This document shows positions 50,210 to 61,193 of a stretch of 64,000 nucleotides of DNA, piece after piece (positions within the stretch are counted from its first letter, which is position 1; each line of letters starts with the position of its first letter). A program made the position numbers and the translations under genes. Origin of the DNA: Primula veris (taxonomy: Eukaryota; Streptophyta; Magnoliopsida; Ericales; Primulaceae). The DNA is taken from contig OY821745.1 of the NCBI GenBank assembly GCA_963682055.1, positions 14,639,501 through 14,703,500 of the forward strand, given 5' to 3'. Under the pieces are notes generated by a model, which did not search any database, had not been told where the DNA came from, and saw only the letters and a list, made by a program, of their open reading frames with translations.

Positions 50210-51440
50210 ATGGTTACCACCCTAGAAGAAAATCAACCCGATGAGGTGAGAACAACCCCGAATAACAACAACGATATACGCATTCGCCACGACAAGATAG
50301 AAGCACTTCTAGCCATCATGCAAAGATACCAAGCACTCACCTCCAACCTCCCTAACGAACACACACAACTCCAAGACCAACCTCCAATGATCGACGGGCT
50401 GTTAGATGAAAATTCGTCCGATTCCGAGGAGGAGCGCGCCGCTTCCGTGGCAAGGCGGACACGATACCGAAACCCGACCGGTTTTGTTATCCCCGATTTA
50501 AGCTGTATGATGGGAAAAGCTGCCCGATAGACCATCTGAGGCACTACAAAACCAAGATGGAGTTGTGGAGTGACGACTCCACCTTAATGTGCAAATTATT
50601 TAAGAATAGCCTAGGTCAGGAAGCCTCAACCTGGTATCACAACTTACCGGGGGGATCCATAGGAAGTTGGACCGAACTACTGAGAGCTTACTCTACCCAG
50701 TATGCCGCTCACAGAAAAAAGAAGGTTACCATCGAAACCTTGCTGAAAATGGCCATGTCGCCAAATGAGAGGCTAAACGATTACTGTATACGCTTCATCG
50801 ACGTGGCAAATCAAATTCCTCAATACGCCAGCAACATCGCCATTCAAAACTTCATCAACTCCATCCCAAGCGGGTACTGGGATCGGAGAAAGTTCTTCGG
50901 CAAGAGCTTCTCAACTACTGATGCACTCCTCGCTTACTGCACTCACTTGATAGACAAAAACGAGGAAATGAGAAACCTCAACCGGTCTCTACCCAGAAGA
51001 GAGCCGGTTAGAGAGACACATGTGGAGTGCAAGAAGGCTAAGGGCAACCAAGCATAGGCAATCAAGCCAGCAAAGAGAGATAACTTATACAGAAGGCCCA
51101 AAGATCAGAAAAAGGAAGACCGCCTTATAGAAGCTGGAAAAAAACCTTATCAACCGACATACCAGGCCCCGAATAGGCCACCATGCCAAGAACCTGTACA
51201 AGGAAGAGCGCTGAGAAGGAATTTCAAACTGGTCATACCCAAATACAATTTTAACCAGTCTGCAGAGGACATGCTCAAAGACATCTGCAGAGAAAGTTGG
51301 TATTCAAGACCAGGACCACTCCTATCACCATCCCACTAAAGAGACTCCAAACTCTTCTGTGCTTATCACGAAGATCACGGCCACCTCACCGAACAATGTA
51401 GGAATCTTCAGTCGAAGATGAACTAGTGGGGTGACGAGGG
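50210..51440 (+). pseudogene. Tat-type gag (frameshifted)
   Basis: The ATG at 50210 (MVTTLEENQPDEVRTTP) opens 106 codons. A frameshift near 50500 separates it from the capsid frame, which resumes at KLYDGKSCPIDHLRHYKT and runs to 51057 with LGQEASTWYHNLPGGSIGSW, TIETLLKMAMSPNERLNDY and FGKSFSTTDALLAY, matching the retrotransposon gag domain. Further on, near 51354-51401, CAYHEDHGHLTEQC is the zinc-binding motif of this gag family. Gag would form the particle and bind RNA. Breaks make it non-functional as it stands. Confidence 0.88.
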
Positions 51441-51639
51441 CTATCTAAACAAGTTCATCAGGGGCGGCACGAACAAAGACAAACAACCTGCCCTTGAAGA
51501 ATCTGAAAACAAAAGAGGGAAGACAATCAATGTCGTCCACTTATCGAGTCCCAAAATCGTAGGAGGAGAGTGTGCCCAACAAAGGCAACTAGCACATTTT
51601 GTCCAGGTTGCAAAAGCATCCCAGACATCATCCTCCACT

Positions 51640-52110
51640 AAGAGGCAATGTGTACAACCACGACATCCGCCCATCTCTTTCTCTGACCATGACAAAGAAG
51701 GGGTCATCTACCCCCATAGCGATGCTATCAATCTCCACTTCAAAATCGGGATTGACACAGTCAGCAGAGTCTTGATCGACCAAGACGCATCGTGCGACAT
51801 CATGTACAAGGAACTGTTCGACAAAATGGAACTCAGTATACAAGACTTACAACCAACCGATGTAACCATGATAGGATTTATCTCGGAAACTACAAAGCCA
51901 CTTGGTAAAATAGTCCTCAATGTCACAACAGGAACAATGTTGGTATAGGTAGAGTTTCTGGTGGTAAACGACAACTCAGGCCACAACGCAATTTTAGGAT
52001 GACCATGGCTTCACGCTATGCGAGCCATACCATCGACCTACCATCAGAAGGTCAAGTACCCAAACGGCAAAGGAGAGATCAAAATAGCCCGGTGATGTCA
52101 GGAGGATTCA
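51640..52110 (+). pseudogene. Retropepsin (aspartic protease) fragment
   Basis: The frame contains VLIDQDASCDIMYKELFDKM, where the family has L(I/V)D(T/N)GAS and the catalytic Asp is followed by Q-D-A instead of T/N-G-A. Later VEFLVVNDNSGHNAILG*PWLH is the flap-distal ILGRPWL region with a TGA in place of CGA, and there is a TAG shortly before it. The protease would cut the polyprotein. Confidence 0.8.
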
Positions 52111-52389
52111 AGACGTTGTGAGGATATAACGGCAGCCCTAAGGAAACAGTTGGTCATCATGGAACAACCAACCACCTAAGGAAGTTGGTTGATAAAATTG
52201 CCAGGGAGGAGAGGATTGTCGAGGAGAACCGATATCAGTGGTCGGGTGGCCGTATGGGGGTTCGAACTCTCCCAATTTCATATCTAGTTCATACTCAGAC
52301 ACGCGGTAAAAGAACAAGTGTTGGCATACTTTGTTCAGAATTTACCGAAGGTCACGACGAACCAGTAGCAATATTGAGACAATCAAAAT
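52111..52389 (+). other. Junction where reverse transcriptase and RNase H should be
   Basis: Only about 280 bases separate protease from the extra RNase H, where about 1.2-1.5 kb encoding RT and RNase H is usual. The first part (ALRKQLVIMEQP) fits the linker after the protease; then comes unrelated filler containing GGGGTTCGAACTC, followed by LAYFVQNLPK, which fits the linker before the extra RNase H. Confidence 0.75.
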
Positions 52390-52790
52390 AGGAAATACAC
52401 ATCGACGACTCATCTACCAAAGATGGTTCAGGAGCAGAAATTGTCCTCCAATCTAGAGAAGGAGCAATCATCGAGAAAAGCATCAAGTTGGGCTTCCGAG
52501 CTACCAACAACGAAGCCGAATACGAAGCTATGATAAACGGCATGCTCATTGCATGAAAGCTAGGATGCACACACTTGGTCACCAACTCAGACTCTATGCT
52601 GGTCGTCAACCAAGCCATCGGCGAATACCAAGTCAAAGACGACCGAATAATCCTCTACCAAAAGCAGGTCCAAAGCATGATGGCAAAATTTGACAAATGC
52701 GAGTTTATACGAATTAACCGCACCGAGAATGCTCATGCCGACGCATTGGCAACCCTAGCTTCAACACTAGTAATGACAGATACCTGAACA
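52390..52790 (+). pseudogene. Archaeal-type RNase H domain of Tat pol
   Basis: The frame reads EIHIDDSSTKDGSGAEIVL, then FRATNNEAEYEAMINGMLIA, SDSMLVVNQAIGEYQVKD and TENAHADALATLAS. This has the D...E...D...D pattern of the extra RNase H carried by Tat elements, distinct from the usual gypsy RNase H. The line HIDDSS has D for the usual V-D-G. One TGA replaces an arginine codon (LIA*KLG). Confidence 0.85.
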
Positions 52791-52849
52791 ATCACAGTGG
52801 AAACACTTGAGAAACCAAGTATAACCAAAAGAGTGGATAGGATAATGTC

Positions 52850-54110
52850 AATGCAATACGAGCTAGGGTGGATGGAGGAGATGGTCGAGTATTTGAAAAA
52901 TGGGACCCTCCCGAAAAACAAAATAAAAGCCCTCAAGATCACAAGAAAAGCCCCAAAGTTCTAGCTATCCGAAGAAGAAAAACTATACAAATCAAGTTAC
53001 CAAGGTCCTCATCTGTTGTGCGTCCAAACGGAACTCCAATAGAAAGTCCTAGAAGAAATCCTTGAATGGTCATGCGGAGTACACATAAAGGGAAAGTCAC
53101 TAGCCAACAAAATGACCACTCAAGGGTATTGGTGGCCATACATCAAAAGGGATGCCGACGTGTATGTACAGAAGTGTGACAAGTGCCAAAGATTCACCAA
53201 AATATCTCGGCTCCCGGCATCCACGATGACCCCGGTATCGGCACCATGACCATTCACCCAATGGGCAATCGACTTAGTCGGAAAGTTGTCAAAAGTGCCA
53301 GAAAATGTCGAGTACCTAATCGTAGCAACAGACTATTTCTCAAAGTGGGTAGAGTCTAAACCACTCCGACAAATCAAAGCCCAGAAGGTCAAGCAATTCA
53401 TCTGGGAGAACATCATAACCAGATTTGGAATACCCTACGCCATCGTCACAGACAATGAAATCCAATTTAAAGATGCTAAGCTACAACTTTGGTACGAGAA
53501 ATTGGGCATTCGGAAGTACTCAACACCGACATGCCCACAGGGTAACAGTTAGGCCAAGGTATCAAACAGAACCATCCTCGATGGTATTAAAACAAGCCTG
53601 GAAAAAGCGAAAGGTAAATGGTCGAAAAGACTCCTCAACGTGCTATGGTCGTGCCGAAAGACCCCTAAAGTAGGCACAAAAGAAACCCTGTTTAGCCTAG
53701 CCTATGGCGTCGAGGCCGTCATCCCAATAGAAGTCGGACTCCCCACACTTCGAACACGGTAGTCGAGCAAGGACTAAACAAAGATCGAATGAGGAAAGAG
53801 CTCGATATGCTGGATGAAAAACATTAAATAGCCGCCTTGACCCTAGCTAAATACCAGCAAAGCGTAAAGCAAATCTAAGATAAAAGGGTAAAAGGCTCCA
53901 AAGAATTCGAAATTGGTGAACTGGTATTACGACGAGTCACTATTTACATAAGAAACGAGATACACGGCAAGCTAAGCCCAAATTGGGAAAGACCATATGA
54001 AATTATAAAGAAAACAAGCCCAGTGTGGCATAAAATCAAAAGTGTCCAATTCGAAAATAGCCAGGGAGAAAAAACTCATGGAATGTAGTTAACCTAAAAA
54101 AATACTACGT
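52850..54110 (+). pseudogene. Tat-type integrase (several stops)
   Basis: Zinc-binding part with YWWPYIKRDADVYVQKCDKC is followed by the catalytic core TQWAIDLVGKLSKVPENVEY, IVATDYFSKWVESKPL and RFGIPYAIVTDNEIQF (first and second catalytic Asp), then CPQGNS*AKVSNRTILDGIK where the catalytic Glu is expected, and KTPKVGTKETLFSLAYGVEA. Stops include TGA for a tryptophan codon (before PFTQWAID) and TAG for a glutamine codon (GNS*A). The C-terminal part after 53760 is badly broken. No chromodomain was seen, as expected for Tat. Confidence 0.88.
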
Positions 54111-54239
54111 ATAAAATAGACAAAGGCTACCGACATGTAGTACCCTTTGCAATTGTCCTAACAATGAAACAAGTTTTATTTTTAACCATTCTGTTATTAA
54201 TAATTCTATTATTGACAATTCTAACAAAAAAGTCCCAAA

Positions 54240-55000
54240 AAAAAAAGTCCTTCAACGAACCGAAGGCAATTGGGTTAAGTCCTTCAACGAACTGAAGGAA
54301 ATTGGGTTAAAGTCCCTAACAAATAAAGTCATTCAACGAACCGAAGGCATAAAAGTCCTTGAACGAACCGAAGGCAATTGGGTTAAAGTCTCTAACAAAG
54401 AAAGTCCTTCAACAAACCGAAGGCAATTGGGTCAAAGTTCCTAACAAAGAAGTCCTTCAACGAACCGAAGGCATAAAAGTCATTCAACAAAGCGAAGGAA
54501 ACTGGGTTAAAGTCCCTAACAAAGAAAGTGCTTCAACGAACCGAAGGCATAAAAGTCCTTCAACGAACCGAAGACAGCTGGGTTAAGTCCCTAACAAAGA
54601 AAGTCCTTCAACGAACCGAAGGCATAAAAGTCCTTCAACGAACCGAAGGCAACTTGGTTATAGTCCCTTACAAAAAAAGTCCTTCAATGAACCGAAGGCA
54701 TAAAAGTCCTTCAACGAACCGAAGGCAACTGGGTTAAAGTCCCTTACAAAAAAAGTCCTTCAACGAACCGAAGGCATACAATTCCTTCAACGAACCGAAG
54801 GTATTAAAGTCCTTCAATGAACCGAAGGCAACTGGGCTAAAGTCTTTAACCAGAAAGTCCTTCAATGAACTGAAGGCACTTAGGGGTAAAAACCTTCGAC
54901 GAATTAAAGGCCTTAGGTTTAAAGTGACCTTTGACGAACGAAAGGCGCTTGTATTACTTTTCTCTTAAAAAAAAAAAAAAAACCTTCGACGAAATGAAGG
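54240..55000. repeat. Hairpin tandem array, about 20 units of CCTTC-N8-GAAGG
   Basis: The unit is about 25 bases (aagtccttcaacgaaccgaa, then ggcat), in a higher-order pattern of two hairpins plus an actgggttaaagtccctaac spacer (about 75 bases). In each unit CCTTC can pair with GAAGG across eight bases. The unit at 54928-54945 reads CCTTTGACGAACGAAAGG, a paired change that keeps the stem. Confidence 0.92.
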
Positions 55001-55253
55001 CACTCGGGGTTAAATCCGTTAAAATATATATCGTGATGAAACATGTTAAGAAGAACAAATTGGAATAAAATCTCAAGATACGTAAGCACAATTCAGTAAG
55101 AAAGAACAATAAATACAAGAAAGAAGATTCATTCATAGCTAAAACATAAATATATAGTGCGATCCCATATTACGGAGGCAATAAGACAAGGATCAGGACA
55201 AATATAAAAGACCAGCAAAGGCCAATAAAACAAGCAAAGGAAAATAAAATGGC

Positions 55254-57919
55254 CTAATTCGATGAAGAACTGCCACACGACGAATAGGAGAGGACCTGAC
55301 CAAGATCGACCACCTCGTCATCCATGGAGGTATCCTCATCAGTGTCCTCACCCTCTAAAATCTCATGGGGAAGGAGAGAATCAAAACTTGTGGTATGAGA
55401 TCCCACTAGACCAGCCACCGACAATCGAGCGGTAAACTCAGCTGCTTTGGTCTTGTTATGAAAATCGGTAACAGCAACGTGACGAGCATCCTCAAGGGGT
55501 AATGTTCGGACTTGGCCTAAGGATGCAAACGCATCATGCTGAGCACAAGAAGCGCGGAAATACTTCATTAAATCATTGGCATGAGGTACCAACGCTTTCA
55601 ACTTATTAAGCCACTTGTCCTTCAACCACCAATACCAATCCAAACGATGTCCTGAAATACAAAAACATGCTCAGTGCGTTTCACATAGTCCCTGAAAGAG
55701 GCCGACCGGACCTTTAATTTTTCCTAAGACGGGGGCACTCAGTATGAAGAGTATCATTCTTCCCCATCAATTCAACATAAAGCGAACCGGCACGAGCTTC
55801 GTTCACCGCACCAGACGAGGGCCCAACCTGTTCAGCACCAGTAGGTCCCTGCCTAGGATTAACAAGGGGCGGAGAACCAGTCTGATGCAACAAAGTAGCA
55901 GGTGCCTATAAAGATAAAGGAAAATACATCAATAAAAGCCAAAAACCAACAGGTGAAATCAGAAACATCGACATTTATAAAAGTTACATCTTGAAAAAGT
56001 TCAGTTAAAATACAAGTCAGAGTCCTAATCTAAGTTAGCCGGACATAGGAGCAATAAGTTCATCTGTAGACGCTGAGGTCGCACCAACATCGGCAAAATG
56101 AACCTCCCGCAATGATGTTATCTGTGACCCGAGACGCCTATTCACCTCAAGATCGATATTATTCAAAATAGTAGTGGTCTCATCGACACGAGGCATGGCA
56201 CTTACCATGCGCTCTGCTCGGGTTACACCACGGGTACCCTTTACGTACTCATACTGTTCTAGCGCCATAGTACGGGCCCAATGAGCCCTAATGAAGGAGA
56301 GCAGTAAATCAGCATCCTCAAAAACCGCTTCCAGCACCAAGTGAAAAATAGTAACTTGGCCCCGAACATCATCACAAGATCGACGAAGTTCACTTAGAAG
56401 CTCCTTCGCCTTTCCCTTATTCGCAGTATAATGGGCTGTCTTCCTACTAAATTCCTCACCCAAGTCGCGTAAATGAGTCGATAGATTCGAAATATGAATG
56501 TTAAGGTCATTGATCTCACGACAAGCAGAGGTTAATTCATAAGCAGGCTCATCACCTAACCTACAAATAGGCCGGGACAAGACCTCATCGGCCAAAGGAT
56601 TATCCGGTACCTGACTAATGATATTACCTTCAACATACGAAAACATGCACAAATACAACAAAGGAAGAAGAACAAAAAAGAGGAAGGTGCAATTAAAATA
56701 ACATGCAAACTTTACAAGAGAGATCAAAAAAAGGCCCACAAGCCTGGCACAAAAACTCAACTAGTTGTCCACAAAAGAAAATTACAAAAAAACTTCAGGG
56801 GTTAACATGCGAAGGTCTAGATCGGGGGGTAGAAGACCCTGGGGCGGATGAACGTCGGGGGAGTAGAAGAGGCAGACCCAAAACCGGGACGAGGTGTAAT
56901 AGAGATTGGATGCCCGGGTAGCACGGGGAGCTCTTCATCCCGAATGTTGTCCCAATCCAAGGGAAGTAGAGGGGCCACTCGAGAGGCAGGATAAGTAAAA
57001 TACCCCCCACGCAGGAGATAGAGGTACTCTAGCCGAGTTCAACGTCCGAATATGGAAGTTGTACGCATGCAAATTGGCTATCCTAAAAAAAAAGAGTCGC
57101 TCCTCCGCGCTCGTAGCCTCAGCCTCGGTGATCTTTGCGGTCAACTAAGACACCTTCTCCTCATACTTCTCCTGAGTAAGCAAGAGTCCCCTCAGCAGTC
57201 TCCTTCTCGGCCACCACCTGAGCATTCTCGGACACAAGCCGAGCATTCTCATCCAACAAGAGCTTCTTATCCTCAATCCATTGTGCTTCTCCACCTCTAC
57301 CGCCGCCACTTGAGCCTTTAAATCAGCCTCAACACCCTTGGTTGCCACAAGACGTTTTCGCAAATCAATCGACGAAATGAAAGTGTGCAAAGAACAAAAA
57401 ATTGAAAAAGCATTATAAAGATAAAGAGAACTAATACTAATAATTGAAGTAACAAACGACAAGAACAAAGCATACTTGAAGAAGACCATCACTGGTCTCC
57501 CTAAAGGCATCTTGATCGGTTCGACGAGCTAGCCCCTCCATGTCCTCATAGGCAAGCGGGAGAACATCAGTATAAGCCATTACAGAAGAACGAGCCTCTG
57601 GGAGCAACTTACCCTCACAACAGTAAATGTACCAGTTCATACGAACCTCATCCACTCCCACAGACTCAACCCCCACTTCGGAAGCACCCTCCTCCTCAAC
57701 CACATCTTCTTCTTCGACCACCTCTCTCTCCTCGACCACCTCTTCCTCCACCACAGTTACCTCTCCCACCACCCCGGTCATCACCGTATCCATTGCCTCA
57801 GGGGCCAAACATTTGACACTCACAACCTCATCACGAGGAGGAGAGACGTCGGGCAGATCAAAGGTCTTATCAGCCATTGGCTGATAATTGCAATAGTCAA
57901 ACATAGCATCAATCGGCCC
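55254..57919 (-). pseudogene. Antisense gene of Tat element, coiled-coil exons
   Basis: Minus-strand frames continue the antisense gene after its N-terminal domain, with plausible splice sites: acceptor TTTTGTTTTAG|GGGCCG opening an exon at 57919 (MADKTFDLPDVSPPRDEV, then an E/V-rich stretch), a frame at 57360-57145 (RKRLVATKGVEADLKAQVAA), a long coiled-coil frame ending at 56035 (EINDLNIHISNLSTHLRDLG, KAKELLSELRRSCDDVRGQV), and a last exon from acceptor TTTCAG|GACATCG at 55651 to the stop at 55254 (acidic, S-rich tail). In known Tat antisense ORFs a mobile domain is likewise followed by coiled coil. Function is unknown. Some exons are broken, so exon edges are approximate. Confidence 0.55.
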
Positions 57920-58068
57920 CTAAAACAAAACAATACCCATAGACCGACCAAGGGCCAGGGTAACCCGTAAGGAAGGAGAACATTGATGAAGATAAGAATA
58001 ACCAATAAGACAAAAATAACACACCAATAAAGACAAACGTAACACTAGGCAAAAGAAAAATGTATAAC

Positions 58069-59129
58069 CTTCAATTGAAGACCACCCTCACCCTTTTCAG
58101 GGTGTGGAAGAGGAGAAAGATCTCCCAAAGGTGAATGCATTGCCAAGGGCAGCCCTCCCCCAACCTCTCCAAAATCATCTAGCTTTTCCTCCACCCCAGT
58201 CACCTCCTCCTCCACCAAGGCCTCCATCACCGTCACAGGCTAAACAATTGCTACCACTGCCCTCTTCCAGTGCTCCGTAGGTTCCAAAAGCTCGGCAGAA
58301 CGCCTCTGACCACTTTGCCTCTTAGGCAGAGGCACACTCACGGCCGGAGGCGCGACAACCACGGTAGCAGCAGGCCTAGACCTAGAACGAGAAGATTTCT
58401 TCCCATCAAGAGCCAAAGCCCTAGCCCTGATAATTCACATGAAATCCTCATCAGTCTCAGGAGGGATAACAAGTCCATGGGTACATCTGTTCCCCATGTC
58501 AGCAACATACCCAAGCAATTTAGGAGCACCATGGTTCTCAGCCTTCCTATTCGGTCCTCACCACTTCCACAGAGCAAGAAGTTTCTCAGTGTTGGGAGTC
58601 CCGAGAGAAGGCATAGCAGGAGCAGGAGCAGCATGACGGGGAATGACCCGACCAGAAGGGCACCAGTTACCCGACGCTATCAAAGTGTCAAGATTGTGCT
58701 CTTTATTCATATCAGGAATATCAAGCACAAGCCGAGTAAAGGACCGCAACGAACTAAGATAGCAGCTACGGGTGTCGAAATGGAAATTATAGACGCCGAA
58801 CACATCTTTCATCTCCAACTTGACCCTTACCAGGTCAGAAATTCATTCTACACCGTTGAAGATACGGTAGCTGTTCAGAGCAAGATGACAGGGAGCTATT
58901 TTAAAGGCCTCAAAGAATGAGGCCACCCAATCAGGGAACGGGAGTGTGAGAGCTTTCGTCAAAAGGGTCGATGCCCGAACAGCCACCTCCCCCTCCGGGA
59001 CCTCGCCCAAGACTTCCCCATCAGTGGTTGGCAAGCGCACATGTATATCGCTAGGAATGTTTGCCCGGCCCCTAAATTCATCCTCGGAAAATTGCCCAAG
59101 TTGGGCAAGGCATTGCGGCAAACATTCCT
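58069..59129 (-). pseudogene. Antisense gene of Tat element, plant mobile domain (Transposase_28-like) exon
   Basis: After an acceptor TTTGCTAG the minus frame reads ECLPQCLAQLGQFSEDEFRG, IPSDIHVRLPTTDGEVLGEV, GEVAVRASTLLTKALTLPFP, FKIAPCHLALNSYRIFNG, a TGA at 58845-58843, then VKLEMKDVFGVYNFHFDT and IASGNWCPSG. This order (V-R-L-P, G-E-V-A, L-x-L-P, N-S-Y-R-I, F-x-V-Y, S-G-N-W) matches the 'putative gypsy type transposon' family PF04195. The frame goes on with a second TGA at 58560 and further stops to a possible donor GAAG|GTTATAC at 58069. Stops at tryptophan-like positions suggest decay. The family is found antisense in Tat elements; its role is not known. Confidence 0.75.
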
Positions 59130-59130
59130 A

Positions 59131-60036
59131 GCAAACACCAAAATACACAGCATAAGGAATAAAAAAACAACAAATAATAATACAATCCAAACAAACCAAA
59201 GCAAGGACTACTTACAAGCAAGATTTAAGGTAAGCAGCAAAACAAGGAGAAGCCTAACAAGGTAATAAAGGAGAAAACACTTGACACACATGAATGCAAA
59301 ATCAAGCAACAGCCTAATCTATCTAAAAAAACCCAACAAATGAAGAAAATCCACCAACAACAAAATGAAATAAGAGTATACAATGGAACAAAAGAGATTA
59401 AACTCAGCAAACAAATCGCATAACCTCAATGATAAACACCATCAACGCAATACATATATGTAGACGAGGACACCTAAATAAAAAAGGATCAATAAAAACG
59501 TATACAGGGAAATTACAGAAGTCATAAAAACACTTACACCCATTACGATGGTAAGAAGGAGGGAAAAATGAGTATAGCAGCCGAGAATTCTAGAGAGAGA
59601 GACAAGCCCTATAGAGAGAAAGGAGTTGGAAATATTATGAAGGCTATAAGATAAGAACAGTATAACCAAAGAGTATATATGTGTTAAAGAGAGATAAGAA
59701 CAACAAGAATTACTCAGAGAAGATAAAGGAATGGAAGCGCATAACCGTACTTTCGTATGACAGAAGTTTCCCTATTTTTTCAGTCACGGGAAAGTCAATA
59801 ATCGCCGCTTGTTTTCAAAATCAATGCTCCAGATCATGACACGTAGAATGGTACAACCCACTACCCCATGAAGGTCACATCCTAGAACCGATATAAACGG
59901 CCGGTGGACCCCACCTCAAAAAACGTTAACATACGTCATCCACAATAATGGATAAAAAGACGAGCAATAATCCATAAACAATGAGTGTCACCGTATAAAA
60001 ACGGTGTAGACCGTCACTAGGTCGACCACAAAACAA
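59131..60036 (-). promoter_or_regulatory. Probable leader and promoter of the antisense gene
   Basis: On minus, ACATATATACTC (59682-59671) is a TATA candidate, followed by a CT-rich leader and CGTAATGGGTGTAAGT near 59540, an ATG next to a possible donor. Spliced to the acceptor at 59130 this would start the antisense gene. Hydrophobic frames here look like AT-rich intron translation and are not called. Confidence 0.35.
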
Positions 60037-60098
60037 TCAAAAATTTTCTAGCAACGGTCTACGGGGGGATAACCCCGTTGACCCATACCGAGCACACA

Positions 60099-60440
60099 AA
60101 CAGTCGAGGATAAAGATCAATACTTCAGCGAAATCAAGAATCGAACATCTCATCCAGACATCCAAAAACCACAAGTGCCGGAAATCAACATTCTCATCAC
60201 GTCGAAAAAGAGCAATAAAAAAGAAACAATAGAAAAGTAACAACCGAATAATAAAGATACTGAGGAACAAACAGTTGAGGATAAAGATCAATACTTCAGC
60301 AAAATTAAAAGTCAAACATCTCATCCAGACATCCAAAAACCACAAGTGCCCGACATCAACATGCCCATCACGTCGAAGAAGAGCAATAAAGAAGAAATAA
60401 TAGAAAAGAAACAAGGGGATAATAAAGAGAAGAAGATAAT
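60099..60440. repeat. Tandem duplication, period 171 bp
   Basis: The block starting cagtcgaggataaagatcaa at 60101 recurs as cagttgaggataaagatcaa at 60272, with shared catctcatccagacatccaa and catcacgtcgaa words. A hydrophobic minus-strand frame spanning both copies is a by-product. Confidence 0.9.
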
Positions 60441-60551
60441 AACTATTTTTATTCATCCACCAAGGGGGCAACAAACATATTACAACTAATTAAAATCCCA
60501 TAAAAACAAGAAAATTACCAAAACCCCCTTATTTTGAAACCTTAAACCCCC

Positions 60552-60922
60552 TTATTTTGAAACCTTAGAACTACCACCCACATCCGCAGTCCTTTTATTC
60601 AAAATCTCCTCAAGACGTTCATTCTCTCTCAGTATGTGAGAGATGCCAATCTCCGCTTCCTGCAAAGTATAGGTGAGGGATCTACACTTCTTCTCGGCGT
60701 CATAACGATCACTCTTCTCTATTCCCAATACCATTTCCACCTTTTACTGTCGGTATAAGAAATCATGAGTTTCGTCTTCAAAATTTTAATGTCAATCTCA
60801 AGCAGTTGGACTTGGGTCAATTCCTCCTCACCTTCTAAAGGAACACGAACAGGAAGTATGTAAGTGGGCTCGTTTTCAAAGGCAACTTTAGCCCTGACAG
60901 CAGATCTGGTAATGGGAGTCAT
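60552..60922 (-). pseudogene. Antisense minigene delta: short coiled-coil protein (one frameshift)
   Basis: The ATG at 60922 (MTPITRSAVRAKVAFENEPT) opens a frame that continues LEGEEELTQVQLLEIDIKIL. A frameshift near 60740 leads to VEMVLGIEKSDRYDAEKK, LQEAEIGISHILRENERLEE and the end GGSSKVSK at 60552. Allowing the shift, about 123 residues, mostly predicted coiled coil by heptad spacing. A TATATAAAT box lies at 61006-60998 on minus, 84 bases before the ATG, with a pyrimidine-rich leader. It stands between pol and 3' LTR of the Tat element, opposite to pol. I do not recognise the protein outside this element. Confidence 0.5.
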
Positions 60923-60997
60923 CTCACAGAAAAAATATTGAGAGAAGAAAAGAGATATGAGGAAGTTATGTGAAAAAAAAAAGAAACACAAGGGAGC

Positions 60998-61006
60998 ATT
61001 TATATA
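60998..61006 (-). promoter_or_regulatory. TATA box of minigene delta
   Basis: TATATAAAT on minus, followed by a CT/T-rich leader and the ATG at 60922. Confidence 0.5.
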
Positions 61007-61193
61007 GAAAGTCAAGAGGCACAAGAAACGAAGCGATACAACGGTCCAAATTCAAAAAAAAGAGCAAATTACAGCCATACACGTGTACTGATTCAAAAGT
61101 AAATAAATAAGATGCCAACAGTAATAAAAGAGTATAATTAACGATTAATAATAGCAAAAGACCCAAAAGATTAAGGGTTACTATGGGGAAAAA

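Noticed and set aside
54359..54737. Frames with LQRTEG repeats; also considered as a CRISPR-like array
   Set aside because: The repeat unit is tandem without unique spacers, in a plant retrotransposon; frames are repeat by-products.
57627..57884. Ser/Thr-rich plus-strand frame of 85 codons
   Set aside because: Reverse complement of the Glu/Val-rich stretch in the antisense gene; no independent support.
59225..59669. Hydrophobic minus-strand frames
   Set aside because: T-rich likely intron or leader of the antisense gene; no domain.
60037..60474. 145-codon hydrophobic minus-strand frame with two repeats
   Set aside because: Caused by an AT-rich 171-bp tandem duplication; no start context or TATA box like the minigenes, and hydrophobicity follows from T-rich codons.
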